DNA of 64,000 nucleotides from the NCBI GenBank assembly GCA_940337035.1, contig CALNHX010007589.1, forward strand, positions 1-64,000. Direction: 5' to 3'. Positions 41,755 to 54,145 of the stretch are shown in pieces; position 1 is the stretch's first letter; every line of letters starts with the position of its first letter. A model generated the notes under the pieces. That model was not told the origin of the DNA. It saw only the letters and a program-made list of their open reading frames with translations, and searched no databases. Source of the stretch: Agriotes lineatus. Taxonomy: Eukaryota > Arthropoda > Insecta > Coleoptera > Elateridae. The position numbers and the translations under genes are program-made.

Positions 41755-44177
41755 CTTTGTACACTCCTGGTACAGCCGTTTCCTAATTCATAAATTGTGT
41801 TCTCTCCTTTCACCGTGTTCCTTGCACCTGCATACCCTAGCAGTCGTAAGAGCGTTGATTTTTAAGCTTTATAAAATTACAGTCCATGAATTAGAAGAGG
41901 ACAGCCTCTGTTATTTTCGCCGGCAAGCGATGACCCGTCTAGCGACTGTTTTACACCCGGCGTCGTGATTGGCCGGAGATCTCGTTAGGCAACAGCTGTG
42001 GTCATGAGAGTCAGTTTTGATTCATTCTGCCCCGGGTCGTCGAACAAGGAAGTTGATAGTGCGATTTTGTGCAGGCGTCCCTGCGCTTTGCGTGGGGGCG
42101 CTTGCTTTGCCGTTTGTGCTGATTCAGCCGTGGTTTTTGTGACTTTTCCGATTAAATCTGTGTTGTATGAGACGCAAGGCAGACGCTGCTTGGTTACGTT
42201 GTGGGCGCTCGTGCTGTGGTTTGGTGGAAGTTCGATTTGCGTGCCGTTGCGGGGGTGCAGGGCTTATGTGGGCTCGTTGAAGCCAACCTTCCGCCGTCGT
42301 CTATTAGACGGGATACTGTTTCTTGTATTCACCCATACAGCGGTTACGCTGATAGCTGTTTAATGACCAAGGGGGTCGATACAAATTTCGCTCTTCAAGA
42401 AAGTTTCGTTAGGACGTAATAGCCACTTTCAGCTTTGCTACAGCCACATCAGGTGCAAAGTGCCTTACCGACACTGTTTGAATGCTACCGCCAGCGGGCG
42501 GCCGAGCTAATAAGGTAAAAATCTGTAAAATAAACTAATTCGCCCGCATGTTTACGTACGAATTCATTATTCAAATTTGCTCTCAACACAGTGCTAGTGT
42601 AGCGTACACTCCAACTAAAACTTGCCGTTGGGTATTAACATTTTGTGCTGCAAAGCGGCTTATTTATGTCGAATTCATTATTCAAATTTGCTCTCAATAC
42701 AATGCTAGTGTAGCGTACACTCCAACTAAAACTTGCCGTTGTGTATTAACATTTTGTGCTGCCAGACGGCTTCATTTATGTCGAATTCATTATTCAAATT
42801 TGTTCTCAATACAGTGCTAGTGTAGAGTACACTCCAACTAAAATTTTCCGTTGTGCATTAACATTTTGTGTTGCAAGGCGGCTTTATTTGTGTCGAATTC
42901 ATTATTCAAATGTGCTCTCAATATAATGCTAATGTAGAGTACACACCAACTAAAATTTGACGTTGTGTATTAACATTTTGTGCTGCAAGGCGGCTTTGGT
43001 TGTTATAATTCAGGGCGCTCTGGTGACCCAAGCTCAAATTCAGGCTCTACTCTCACTCATCACGCCGTTGGGGCCTAAACCGGCGTTTAACTTCTTATTT
43101 CCGCCCTGGTTCTGGTGTTCGGCTCAGCTGTGCGCCGCCATCTTTAGGATAAAGCGCTTCCCCAGCTGGGCGTACCCATTAAGCCGTCATTTGCGAGCCG
43201 TCAAACTTGTATTTTGTATGGTGTTTGGTAGGTCACTTGGAGTGGCCCAATAGATGTATTAACCTTACCGTCTTATTCTTTTTTTGTGTCTTGTGCATGT
43301 TTGTTTACAGGGTGACTGTGTCACTGTGTTGCCACCATTGTAAGGTGAGGCCCGGAAGTAACAAATGAGCATTTCAGGTAGGTGTTTGATTCTGGCGCTG
43401 CACCGTGGCTTCCCAAATAGTTATTTGAGTATTTTTCGGCCCCATTTAACCCTCCAGGTCCGGTTCAACGTGGGTATCTTGAGTTGGATCTGGTGGCGCC
43501 CATTTCTCTAGTAACATCCTATATGTACAAATTATGCACTACTTTTCGGTAAATAATAAAAAAAGTAATTAACATTTTATATTATATTCACCAATTATAA
43601 TTCTTCAAAGTGTTCACATAAGAAAATTTCAACTTTAATATTAAGTCTTTGTATGTGAAATTTTAAAAAATATTTAAAAAATTGAAAAATTAATTTTTAA
43701 CTAAGGTTAAAAAAAATAGGGGTTTTCTGGCATTGAAATTATTTATTTAGCTGAAAATAACACACTCCAAAACAATCTCATTGAAATGTTACTTAATTTC
43801 CGAAAACTAACACTTTTTCGATTTTAACAATTTCGAAAAACTTTATTTTCTAAACAAGTAAATATCACTCGGTATATATGATAGAGGCTAAATAGGTTTT
43901 CATACAAGCACAAATTATTGACGTAAAAAGTTTTTTTGAAAAATCAAAAATAAATTTTTTTCTCATATTATGCCGACTTTTTGGCGGACAGCGTTTATTA
44001 TCTAGACACGCTTGCCATATGGCGTACCGTATTGAACCACTCCCATCTCCCTGAACGCATTCCAGCCGCGACCTTTAGCCTGTTTTGACAATCTTTCAGG
44101 GGGAGCGTGCCAGTTTTTCGGACTTGTCTAGCCTACTAGCACTCCCACAGTCGTAAGTGCAATTTAATACCGTAACA
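41755..44177. mobile_element. GC-richer noncoding insertion inside the LINE, with a minisatellite
   Basis: About 2.4 kb separates the endonuclease (44180-44960) from the RT part (to 41750) of one LINE. Its final part matches 24605-24861, including the end 'tttaataccgtaaca' at 44163-44177. That shared part is itself split here by about 490 bp of AT-rich DNA (about 43515-44005). No coding frame is convincing. It begins TGTAC and ends AACA, but I could not show LTR status. Confidence 0.6.
42558..43003. repeat. Minisatellite, four copies of about 112 bp
   Basis: 'aattcattattcaaat' starts at 42561, 42672, 42784 and 42896 (periods 111, 112, 112). Each unit continues with 'gtacactccaactaaaa' and 'ttaacattttgtg'. 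There is no spacer structure, so it is not a CRISPR array. Confidence 0.9.
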
Positions 44178-44960
44178 CAAGATCCATTTGAAAATGATTT
44201 GTATCAATACGTTTATAATTTCTGAACGTTTTCAATGCAGTAGTTTTAGTGACAATATTATTTAAGTCCAGGGTACAAAAAACGAGGCAATAGTCAGAAA
44301 TTTCATGCACTGGAACAGTTTCTGTACTTGAAACGATGGCCGAATTTAGTACTATATTAAAGTCTATCAGAGATTCGGAGATCGATTTAATACGGGTAAG
44401 AGAATTAATAATCTGTTTGAGCCCGTGAGACTAAATAACATTGTCAAAAAAACTAACGGTACTGCCACAGGCATTTAAAAAATTTAGATTAAAATCACCC
44501 ATACAGACAAAATACCTGAAAATGAATCCTCCACTGCAGAAAAGAGCGCTTCGAATGGATAACTTTGAGATCTATAAGCAACCCCAATGGTTATGTTAAT
44601 TTTATTAACACATATGCTTACCTATAGCTTTACAATATTTGCATTCGACTCGATAGATATGATTTTGTGTTGATAGTGGCTCCGAACATATGTATAAAGC
44701 AACTCCTCCTCCTCCTGGCCCATCTCGATCCTTCCCCACAAGATAGTAGCCATCGAGCTGTACAAGGTTGTTACAGATATTTGGAGAAAGCCAGGATTCT
44801 GTTACAGCAAAGACATCGAACCTATTAATACTGACAAAATCTTTTACATTGTTAAAGCAAGATAATAAAAATCTGGTGTTTAAATGAGCAAATGTCAGCA
44901 TGTAGAAAATTGCACCTGTTGATATCCAACAACTTAAGTTAAGCAACATTGTACTGCAAG
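44178..44960 (-). mobile_element. Split LINE, part 2: endonuclease domain
   Basis: 44605-44949 encodes LNTRFLLSCFNNVKDF and FDVFAVTESWLSPNI (the TE-W active-site region), then DRDGPGGGGVALYI, all conserved in Jockey/CR1 endonucleases. The remainder reads on in broken frames to the insertion at 44177. Confidence 0.8.
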
Positions 44961-44984
44961 TGGCACAGATAAAAAATCAACCTA

Positions 44985-45450
44985 ACAGCAATTAAATTAA
45001 ATAAAATTCAATTTTCCTACAATCACTTACAATCAATTCCACAGTGAGAAAAGAAGTAGTACAAAAAACTATTAATAAATCTTTATAATAACAAAAGTAA
45101 TAAACGTGGTTACACTAATCAGAATTATATTTTGCATAATGCACAGAATAATAAATCAAACATCAATTAAATTAAATTTATCTATCCCATCTTGCAATTA
45201 AGTGCTGGTAAAGAAAAATAATCGTAAATCTTGGCACATAATAACAGAAACATTTCCAAACACTAAAGTAACGTAATATAGAAAGAAAGCAGTACAAAAG
45301 AATATTAATAAATCTTGATAATAACAAAGTAATTTGCGTGGTTACACTAAACAGAGTAACAAACATCAATTAAATTAAATTTAGATTTATCGACCCCCTC
45401 TTGCAAAGGGTGCTCGAAAGGAAAATAATTATAAATCTGGCACATAACAA
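44985..45450. repeat. Imperfect tandem duplication, about 232 bp, between ORF1 and ORF2 of the LINE
   Basis: 'attaataaatct' with 'ggttacactaa' and 'acatcaattaaattaaattt' occur twice, at about 45072-45180 and 45304-45383. It is AT-rich and noncoding, and lies between the two LINE frames. Confidence 0.65.
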
Positions 45451-45539
45451 CAAAAATATTTCGTAACGCTAAGTAGCATAATAACACCCATGAAAAAGTT
45501 ACAAGAAGATAAATATACCAAAATCACTTGCCAGCTACA

Positions 45540-46161
45540 ATGTGGTCGCAGGCTACGGTATTATACTTTTACAGAGCAGATTTTGTTTTGATACTTCATC
45601 TTAATCTTTCCCTCGAACGACCATACTTGGCGGAATCCAAATAGATTAGCAGCATGTTTTAGTAAAGCATGCCGTTTTTTTCAAGATCTTCTTTCACCAA
45701 TATTTTTGATCCGGCGACGTTTTTCTTGTTGTTCTATAATATACTGCGGCATTTGTAGCTGACAAATTTTATTAAAATAGGTCGACTTTTTCCATCCTTA
45801 GGGCGCCTATTCGATGGCAGCGGTCGATATACTCAGGTTTCAAAGTGATATTGGCATAAGATGCACATGCAACTATAACTTTTTCTTCTACATCCTCCCC
45901 CTTATCTAGAGAAATCCCGAAGACATGCAGACTATTGCGCCTGGTGTATTATTCCAGCTGATCCGTGTTATCATCGCACTTGCTAATAATTTTCTTGACT
46001 AGATCCTCACAATCTTTCTTGAAATCATTGTATTTACCATTTAATTTACTAAATACCTTGTTCACAATTTGTGTGATAAATATATCGTCTGTTAAAAGCA
46101 TGGTTATAGTGTCCCTCACAATTTCCTTAATCTCAGAACGATTTTCACGTGTTAAATCCAT
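45540..46161 (-). mobile_element. Split LINE, part 1: ORF1
   Basis: ATG at 46161 opens a 70-codon frame with a coiled-coil-like N-terminus (VFSKLNGKYNDFKKDCEDLV). The reading continues past a stop with QLE-YTRRNSLHVFGISLDKG and GEDVEEKVIVACASYANITL, the typical R-R-N / GEDVE ORF1 pattern. Further on, SKILVKEDLEKNGML marks the C-terminal part. Stops make it non-functional. Confidence 0.75.
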
Positions 46162-46169
46162 AATATAGT

Positions 46170-48540
46170 AGGTAGATCAACTACTGTTAATATTTTTTTA
46201 AATTTAGCAAGACTACAGGAATAAACTTGCGTTGCACGTATAATTTTACACCGCAAATTGGCCACAGCAGACACACGCATGCTCACTCTTCGACGGATAT
46301 CGCTGGAATGAATTATATTAGGTCTTGGTCATTTCCTTTTGAAACAAACTATTTACATAACTCATAGCCAAATTGTAGCAATAGGCTTAAACAGTGGATC
46401 AGATGATCTTTTCCATAAACCAACTTGCACTGAAGCCTTTAAATATTGTAACTGCTATGCATCACGGGTGAATATTAATTTTAACAAATTTAAACCAAAG
46501 TCTATATTTTGGACAATAAATTTACATCGAAGTTCGTTTCCTTTTGTTATTTTATTGAGATTTAAATAACAGGTAAGTGCATGCCTTTTTCAAGTCTTGA
46601 AACTGATGTGGTCCTGATAATCCATTTCTCAAGCTGAAAGTGAAACCTGAACAAAATGTATTGATGCGATTGTTGAAGCGTGCTTTTTGGTACCTACCTG
46701 TACGACAAGTGGTTCTCGGTAATCAATATTTGTAGGTCTATTCTAGAAAGAAATGTCACAACTGTACCTAGACTCAAAATGATAATCTCTGCACTTTTAA
46801 ATTTTGTAGCATGCAGAACATTCTTGAATCCGCATCTAAATAGCTTGATTTTAAATAAATGACGCCGGCGAAAGTGAATCCCTGTAATTTAAAGCATTTT
46901 GCGGGGTTATCAAATCTACCCCAAATGTACAACCATCCTCTCTTCGGTCTCCATATCATGATATTAATTTTCTATTCTGTTTTTTTTAATCCTTCAAGAA
47001 ATTCTACTTATGAAACTAGTGACAGAATTACCTCGGTAGTTATCACAATTACTTCTAGTACCTTTCTTATGGATAGTGGATATACTGAAATGGTATTAAG
47101 CCCACAATTTGGCACTGTTTGCAGTGCAAAATATTTAACCTAGTCAATAAAGCACAGAGTTAGAATATTTTATATAATTGCAATTTTAAACAATAATAAG
47201 AGTAGTGAGATGCCAAAAACAGTAATTAGTGGGATAAAGGCGCGCAAAAGCAAATTATATTTCAGAGGGTTTGAAATTGGCTTTTGAATAAAGTAATATA
47301 ATTAAAATGATAGGTTTGTGCACATGTAAAGCCAGACCAAACGAAAGTAATTGACACAAAAAGGTTGCTACGTGCATAAAAATGAGCGTAGTTATCAATA
47401 AAATCAAAGGACAGTGAAAATTGTGAGCAAGCTGAAGGGTAGAGCAAGATGAAGATAATCTAGGAAATTGCAAAAAGCAACCTAAGAGTAGGCAACTGAA
47501 GAGTAAAAGCAAGCGACGTGAAAAGTGCGGAACTCAAATACCAGTGCTTTAATTAAAAACATAGTGCAAAAGAGCAGAGCAGTAAAATTTAAAAAAAAAC
47601 GTTTGTGAGTGCAACGCTAAAGCACAATACTAGTTATAAGCAATAGACAATAGTTTAGATTTAAGAAAATGTAAAATTTTTAATTTATGTAATCACACTT
47701 TATTCCATTTGTTGTTAATATTATCAAAATTAATTTCCAATTAATAGTAGAAGAACCTGACGCGTTTTTGTTATTAACAAAGAGAACAATTGAAAATAGA
47801 AATCAATGTTCAAACATGTTAAGGAGAATTAGCAGTTATTTACAGTAGAAATCCATATTGAGGTAAAGGAAAAGCTCAAAATTGTAAAGTAGAAATATAT
47901 TTCAGCAATCTAGTGCCTTCTTCAGTCTACATAGCATAAAATGGTTAAAAACAACATTTTCAAATCTGTAAGAGAAAAAATAGGTTAGTGAACAAACATC
48001 ATTTTCTCGACTCTATTTTTACCTTGCAAAATTTAAAAAGACGGTTGCTACATCAAGAATTATATCATTTTCCTACATATTTATTTAAAATGTCGCAGAA
48101 TAAGAAAAAACCAAAAGGGTTTCTGCTTATTTGGAAAAAGTATCTGTAATTTAAATGCATTAAGAACATTTGATAAAATTAAGTAAGTTTTATAATTCAC
48201 CTAGTGTTACGGTAAAAGCCAAAAAGAAAAACTCCAAAGTTGAAAACGAGGACCATTTATAAGCCACCATGTTGACAAGTTTCAAAGATAAAATGTAGAT
48301 AAGAAATTTGAAGTTAATTATTACGTACATCTGGAAAATTCAAAACGAAATAATACTCAACTGGTTACAAAGCATACATAATCGAAAACCGTAAAGAAGC
48401 CTTACCTATGGTTACTTAGTTAAATAATTTTAAAAGTTCTTTACGATAGTTGTAATTCGTGACTCCATTTTGGTTTTTATAAAACTTTCCAAATTAACTT
48501 ACCGTAGCATTATTTATGGGAAAATTTCTGAAATAGAAAG
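46170..48540. other. AT-rich intergenic DNA
   Basis: No exon, transposase or RT motif recognised. Small frames (46339-46569, 46859-47143, 47255-47512) lack support. Confidence 0.4.
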
Positions 48541-49940
48541 ATATATATATATATATATGGGTTTATACAGCAGCTTGCTGTCTTCCCGTTTCTAAACGCC
48601 ATCTCATTCTGTCCAAAGCATGCTCTTCCTGTAGGTTTCGTTTTTCCATTGCTTCTCTGACCCCGTCATTCCAGGATCTTCTGGGTCTACCTTTTTTTCG
48701 TTTTCCGGGCGGGTTCCATCTATAGATTCTTTGGGGCCATCTATTTTCCTGCATTCGTATGAGGTGTCCTAACCACTTCAAGCTTCTTCTTTCAATCCTA
48801 TCTACCACCGTGTCCTTGGCTTCCATTCATCGACGAATTTCATCATTTGTTATTTTGTCCACCCTCGATACTCCTGCGCTTCTTCTCAGGTAGACCATTT
48901 CTACTGCATTTATTCTTCTTTTCAGTTCAACATTCATTGTCCATACTTCGCTTCCATACATTAAGACCGACTCGACTAACGATTTTCCTATATGTTTTTT
49001 TACTTTTTGCGAAATATGTTTATTCCACCATATGGAGTTTAGGCATCCTATTACTTTGCGGCTCTGTTCAATTCTGTGTTAAATTTCTGTCGATCCCAAT
49101 CCAACTGTTGTTATAATTGAGCCAAGGTATTTATATCGTTTTACTTGCTTAATTTGTTCATTATCTGTTATCCACATAGGAAATAATACTTCTGAATTTA
49201 TTACCAAACATTCGGTTTTATTTATATTGACGTCTAGTCCACTTTCTCTATACGCCTGGTGTAATCCCTTCAACATAAATTCCAGATCATATGAATCTTG
49301 TGCAATGATGATTTGGTCATCTGCAAAGTTTAATGTGAATATAGTATTTTCTCCTACCGGAATACCCTACTCCCCTTTTCCATTTTCTTAATACATATTC
49401 TAGATAAATGTTGAATAACAAAGAAGACACCCAACATCCCTGTCTTAGTCCCTTCGAAGGGTATATTACTTTCGAGAGTTGATTTTGATACTTAACGTAA
49501 GCTTTGTTGTCTGTATATAGCTCTTTAATACTGTTAATTAGTTTAGCGTCTATCTCAAAGAATACGAGTGCCTCCCATAACTTATTTCGCGGCACTGAAT
49601 CATATGCTTTCGCTATATCAATAAATGCAAGATGCGTTTCCTCCCCTTTAGCTGTCCTTTTCTCTGCAAGTTGTTGAATAATAAACAGGTTATCTACGCA
49701 TGATCGCTCTGCCATAAATCCGTTTTGTTCTTCACTTATTACGTGTTTCGTCGCTTCTTTTATTTCCTCATTTATTAATTTCCCGTACAATCTACTGAAT
49801 GTACTAGTGATACTTATACCTCTATAATTGTTCGGATCTGTCTTCTTCCCTTTTTTGTATATCGAAACTATATGGGAGGTTTTCCATTCTTGAGGTATTT
49901 TTTCCTGCTCCCCACATCTGTTTATTAACGCAGTTATCCT
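48541..49940 (-). mobile_element. 5'-truncated LINE, second family
   Basis: 49317-49790 encodes RT: EEQNGFMAERSCVDNLFIIQ, LAFIDIAKAYDSVPRNKLW (motif A), GLRQGCWVSSLLFNIYLE (motif B, where P is normally found instead of W). After a frameshift, 49079-49276 has GLDVNINKTECLVIN and RYKYLGSIITTVG. 48563-48826 is the tail with SLKWLGHLIRMQENRWPQRI and GRPRRSWND. An (AT)n tail at 48541-48558 closes the 3' end. It resembles the element at 58466 in layout but not closely in sequence. Confidence 0.8.
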
Positions 49941-50229
49941 TAGAAAGATAAAAATTGAAATAATGGAAGAAAAGTGATGTTAATTGTACTTACAACTCAG
50001 ATACATAGCAATTAAAAGCAAATTTTGTTAGCACGAATCTTGCATACATATTTTGTTGAGCGACATTGAAGAAAAAGTTTAGTGCACTTGACAGATAAAA
50101 CAGCGCTGGTCATTTAATATGCACATGCGCTAAAAAATAGTTTCAGAATTACAAATCCCATAAGGCACAATTATTCTTATTAAGTTAATTTTTATTAATG
50201 ATATTTAAATTTAGTATTAAATACAATGA
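49941..50229. other. Spacer
   Basis: AT-rich; the first bases may still be LINE sequence. Confidence 0.3.
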
Positions 50230-51485
50230 TTTAAGGAATACTAAAATACTCATAATAAATTAAGAAACAATACAAAAATACAAATGAAAAAAGAAATTAA
50301 AATAAGTGTAATAAATTATGATTAATTTTTCAATGCCAGTTCTGTAGTTAATTGCTTTGGGACTTTTTTTGATTTCAATCATTTCATAAATCAAGCGTTT
50401 GTGTAGGTTATTTTCTCTGTGTAAAATTTTTGGTGTGGAAAAATTTAAATTGTGTAGTTTATATACAGCGTGATCAGATAACGCAGTGTTCGGCCTGTTA
50501 GGAGAAACCACTTTTATCTTAATAGAGTTTTTATGTTGATTCAATCTTTTAATCAATATTTGTTTTGTTTGGTCAATGTAATTGGCGTCATAATCATTGC
50601 ATTCTATATGGTAAATAGCATTTGATTCATTAATTCGTTTAATTTTATCTTTAAGGTTACTAAAAAATAATTGTCCAATAGTATTATTATTTTTAAAAAC
50701 AATTTGAAAATTATATTTGTTGAGTTCTTTTTGTAAAAGTAAAGATAATTTAGAAATGAAAGTTATATATTTTAGCTTATCAACATTAATATTATTAAAT
50801 TCATTACCAAAGAAGTTGGGTTAAAGATTTATGGAATTGTTTAAGTTTTTAGTTCTGATTTTATGAAGTCTATTTTTTATGGTGTTAATAATAAAAGATA
50901 AGGGGTAATTATTATTTACTAACATAGTTCTATCAACCAAATTATTTATTAAGCCATTTTTATATTTAATTGTAGTAATAGAATTAAAGTTTAGGTATCT
51001 ATCAAATTTAATTGGTTTTCTATACCAGTTTGTATCTATGGTGCCGTTCTGCTTTCTAAATAAAGTGAGGTCTAAAAAATTAATTGAATTATGGTTGTTT
51101 TCTTTTTCTAATGTAAAATTTAACCTTAAATGTATGTTATTAAATGTATCAAAAATAAAATCAATATTATTAGATTCAGCAGCAATAATGATATCATCAA
51201 CATATCTTTGATAGAATGAGATAATTTTGAAATTACTTAAGATGTTTTCTTCTAAGCCTTGTAATGCTAACTCTGCTATAGTGCTAGATAAAGGTTGTCC
51301 CATGGCAACACCAAATTTTTGTTTGTATATTTGATTATTGTATTGAAAATAGTTTGATTCTAAAAGGTATTTGACAGCTGTTATAAATTCATCTTTAGGT
51401 ATTTCTGTTAAAGTTTCTATTTTATACCAGTACGATTCTAATGCATCTATTGCTAAATTATACACCAAAATTCCTATTAGCTGCA
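50230..51485 (-). mobile_element. Penelope-like element, 5'-truncated, RT plus GIY-YIG
   Basis: 51468-50821 encodes an RT of Penelope type: KFGVAMGQPLSSTIAELAL, YQRYVDDIIIAAES (motif C, YVDD), NSINFLDLTLFRKQ and WYRKPIKFDRYLNFNS. An in-frame TAA at 50823-50821 is followed in the same frame by the GIY-YIG endonuclease region, with AIYHIECND and NYIDQTKQILIKRLNQH; the usual Gly of YIGQT is Asp. It then reads LSDHAVYKLHNLNF and the Penelope C-terminal block. The N-terminal part is missing. It is very AT-rich, unlike the BEL element. Confidence 0.85.
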
Positions 51486-51784
51486 GTTTAAGATTTGTGA
51501 GTACTTAGTACAAACATTCCTGTGTAATGTAAAAAATGTGTGTAGATCGTCTCACCTTCCAATATTACTGGCTCTAGAAGAGAACCGTGTGCTGCTACTA
51601 ACGAAACATTACGCAAGTGCTAGTACCTAACCTGCAGTTGTGTTGTGTTCAAGGCGATTAAGTTGCATTGTAAATAAACCAATTTTTGAAGAAATGAGCT
51701 CTTTTATTTCAATTTAGACGATTACAGTAACAACTAAATTACTAAACTGTCAAACAAATCATAAGAAGTAGGTAATCATTAAAA

Positions 51785-52258
51785 TTGGAACTTCGTTTTA
51801 CAGTGATTTTATAATTAGCCAAAAATTTTATTTTTAATTATTAAGCATTTCTCAAATATTTTCAAAAATTAGAACTTCTACAAAAAAGGTACAAAATAAA
51901 GCGTTAGTTCAAGAGTCAAATTTTCTATAAAATTTTAAACTGAATTCAAAAATGTAATAATATATCGGCTGTTCTATTTAAAACAGGAGTTAATAGAACA
52001 AATTGAAAAAAAACAAAAGAAACCCATTTTAGAAGTATTCAACTGAAAAATCACCTATCTCACATCAATAAACATTAAAAATGTAATAAAAATTTAAAGT
52101 TTGAAAAAAATCGTTAAAGCCGTTTTTGAAAAAATCGAAAAAAAACCTAAAAATTACAAGAGTAAACACTTACTTCCGGTTATGCGATTTTCTTCAAAAG
52201 CTTGCTGTCGCATCTAGATAGTACCCAAAACTTATATATGAAGTTTCAATGCCGTACT
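51785..52258. repeat. Interspersed repeat X, copy 3
   Basis: Co-linear with 3925-4337 and, across the MITE, a few bases beyond 4732. It carries the uninterrupted target site of that MITE at about 52231-52240. It has a short extra insert near 51961-51999 ('cggctgttctatttaaaa'). Confidence 0.75.
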
Positions 52259-52261
52259 GAT

Positions 52262-52960
52262 ACACTGTTCAACAATTCTGTTTTCCAGCTCCTCGATATT
52301 GTTGCTAGGTGCTTACATATACGAGTATGTATAGATTATTTTTCAGATTAGGGATTAGGTAATCTAGAATAGTTAAGTCTGATGACCTAGGTGGAAATTC
52401 TGAATTTGAACTTAAACTAATTATTCGATCATCAAAAAAATCACGAAGGCAGTTAATGGTCTCCTCAGCGGCGTGGGCAGTGGCGCCATCCTGTTGAAAG
52501 TAGCCTAGCTAGAGCTCATCCTCACGAACCCGACTAATAAATTCATTTATAATATTAAGGTGTCCCTGAGCACTAACAGTTTCGTGGAAAATTATGGGTT
52601 TGATAATACGTCTTCGAGACACAGCAATCTAAATACCAACTTTTTGTATGGAGTTTTTGGTAGCATTGGTGTAGTCTACCATTACTAAATTTATGTCTTC
52701 AGGTGTTTGTACAGCAGTACAAGGTTTCCGAGCCAAGCTTGGTTCTGTTTGAAATAGTTCCCAATCTAGTTTACCTTTTATTAAACTGTAACGCTTCGTA
52801 ATTTTAGCAATTTTACTTTTAATTTTATGTTCAAGATCAAGTTTTACGTTTTTTTAAATTACTTCACGCGGGTAACTCTGGTCCAAGGTTTTCAACAGCT
52901 GAAGTAAGAGAATTGAGTCAATATTATACAGGTTTTTATTTTGTTTAACTATTCTACCAA
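52262..52960 (-). pseudogene. Tc1/mariner-superfamily transposase remnant
   Basis: On the - strand, RPIIFHETVSAQGHLNIINE-like sequence and, after a stop, GYFQQDGATAHAAEETINCL with RIISLSSNSEFPPRSSDLTI and LDYLIPN. The QQDGATAH and P-RS-DL-LDY blocks hold the second Asp and the final acidic position of the DDE/D core in insect mariner-like transposases. The N-terminal half is only faintly visible (about 52700-52960). Stops at 52510 and elsewhere make it inactive. Confidence 0.75.
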
Positions 52961-53650
52961 ATAAAATATGTTTTAAAATTATCTACAAAAAATAACAAAG
53001 TATAATTTTACCTGTTGGCCCCGGCGTTGCGGACGGGGAGGCATTTGCTGCTGGTGGATACGGACGTTTTCCCCTGCCCTGAGATTCGAATGGCTATAAA
53101 CAGACCAAAATTAAATAATTTCGTTTAGACTCGTTGGCCCCGGGTTTTCCCAGATTTTGAGCTTGATTTTGAGGCAGTTAACAGCCACCCGAAGCATGGC
53201 AAACGTGACCGCTCGCCGCACTAGCTAAATGAAATAAAAGATTTCAAAGCGCGAGAATGGCCTTGACCGTACGTTTCACATATAATCTCATAAGAGCATT
53301 AATTCTTTCCGGATTTTTTTTAGTGCGTTCCAACAATGTCGTATTGATTTGCCCAAGCGGTACGCGAGGGGGGGGGATATGAATTAATGCTCGAATGCAG
53401 ATTCGGTAAGAAAATCTTAACGACATAAACCCTCACAGTTAGGTTGGTCTACCTACAAAAAATTTCCAAGAAATGGTATTGTTGTCTTGGTTACGGTTCG
53501 TGAACTAATTTTTCTATTGGTCATTAATGAGTGTCGTACGATTTTCGTTAAAATTGCTGGCAAAATCGAAGCTTCGAGGTGCACGCTTGATTTACAATTT
53601 GAATATTAAGCGAAGTCGTGGCTCGCGAATTTGAACTGAATTTAGACCGT
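52961..53650. other. Mixed-composition stretch, nothing recognised
   Basis: No gene. A 9-G run lies at 53370-53378. The 60-codon frame at 53244-53426 (-) has no domain. Confidence 0.35.
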
Positions 53651-53753
53651 TGTAAGTCTATGTCAAATTCGAGGGTAGCAGGTTAGGTTTTGCGTCAATC
53701 TGTGTCAAAACTGACGCGAAACCTACTAACCTCGAATTTGACATAGACTTACA
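53651..53753. mobile_element. Snap-back MITE (copy 2)
   Basis: 'tgtaagtctatgtcaaattc' and its exact complement bound a 103-bp hairpin whose centre 'tgtgtcaaaactgacgc' matches 32488-32611. The arms are better preserved than in copy 1. Confidence 0.88.
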
Positions 53754-54145
53754 GTGGCACCAACAACACACTTCAGTATTGCCAAACGTAAAACGAATCG
53801 CCGTTGCTAGGAATGTAATACATTTCCAAATAAAATTCGATAAATAATCATTGTTGTTTACTGGATTACGATCCCTACCCATTGTTTTTGTGATCATGGC
53901 TAGCTTATAATTGCATTTCTTAATGACAACCCAAAACATTGAGAGGAATTGTAAGGTAAACGGTTGCTTTTACAATTATGAACTAAGAGTACCTTATTTT
54001 TGCGCTTATTAGTTTCGCTTCAAATAACTTAAAATTTTTATAAGAATTCAGATAACAAAAGTAGAGCAAAACAAATTAAAGATAGGCAAAGTTGAGATAA
54101 TCTCTGAAACACCCATAAAAATAATATGATAGGCAAAGTGTCGTA
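53754..54145. other. Spacer, nothing recognised
   Basis: The 93-codon frame at 53658-53939 overlaps the MITE and has no recognised domain. Confidence 0.3.

Noticed and set aside
42558..43003. Regular repeats that might be a CRISPR array
   Set aside because: Units of about 112 bp are contiguous without unique spacers, and the host is a eukaryote.
41755..44177. LTR or solo-LTR interpretation of the insertion (TG...CA ends)
   Set aside because: No matching target duplication was found and the length is atypical; the ends may fit by chance.
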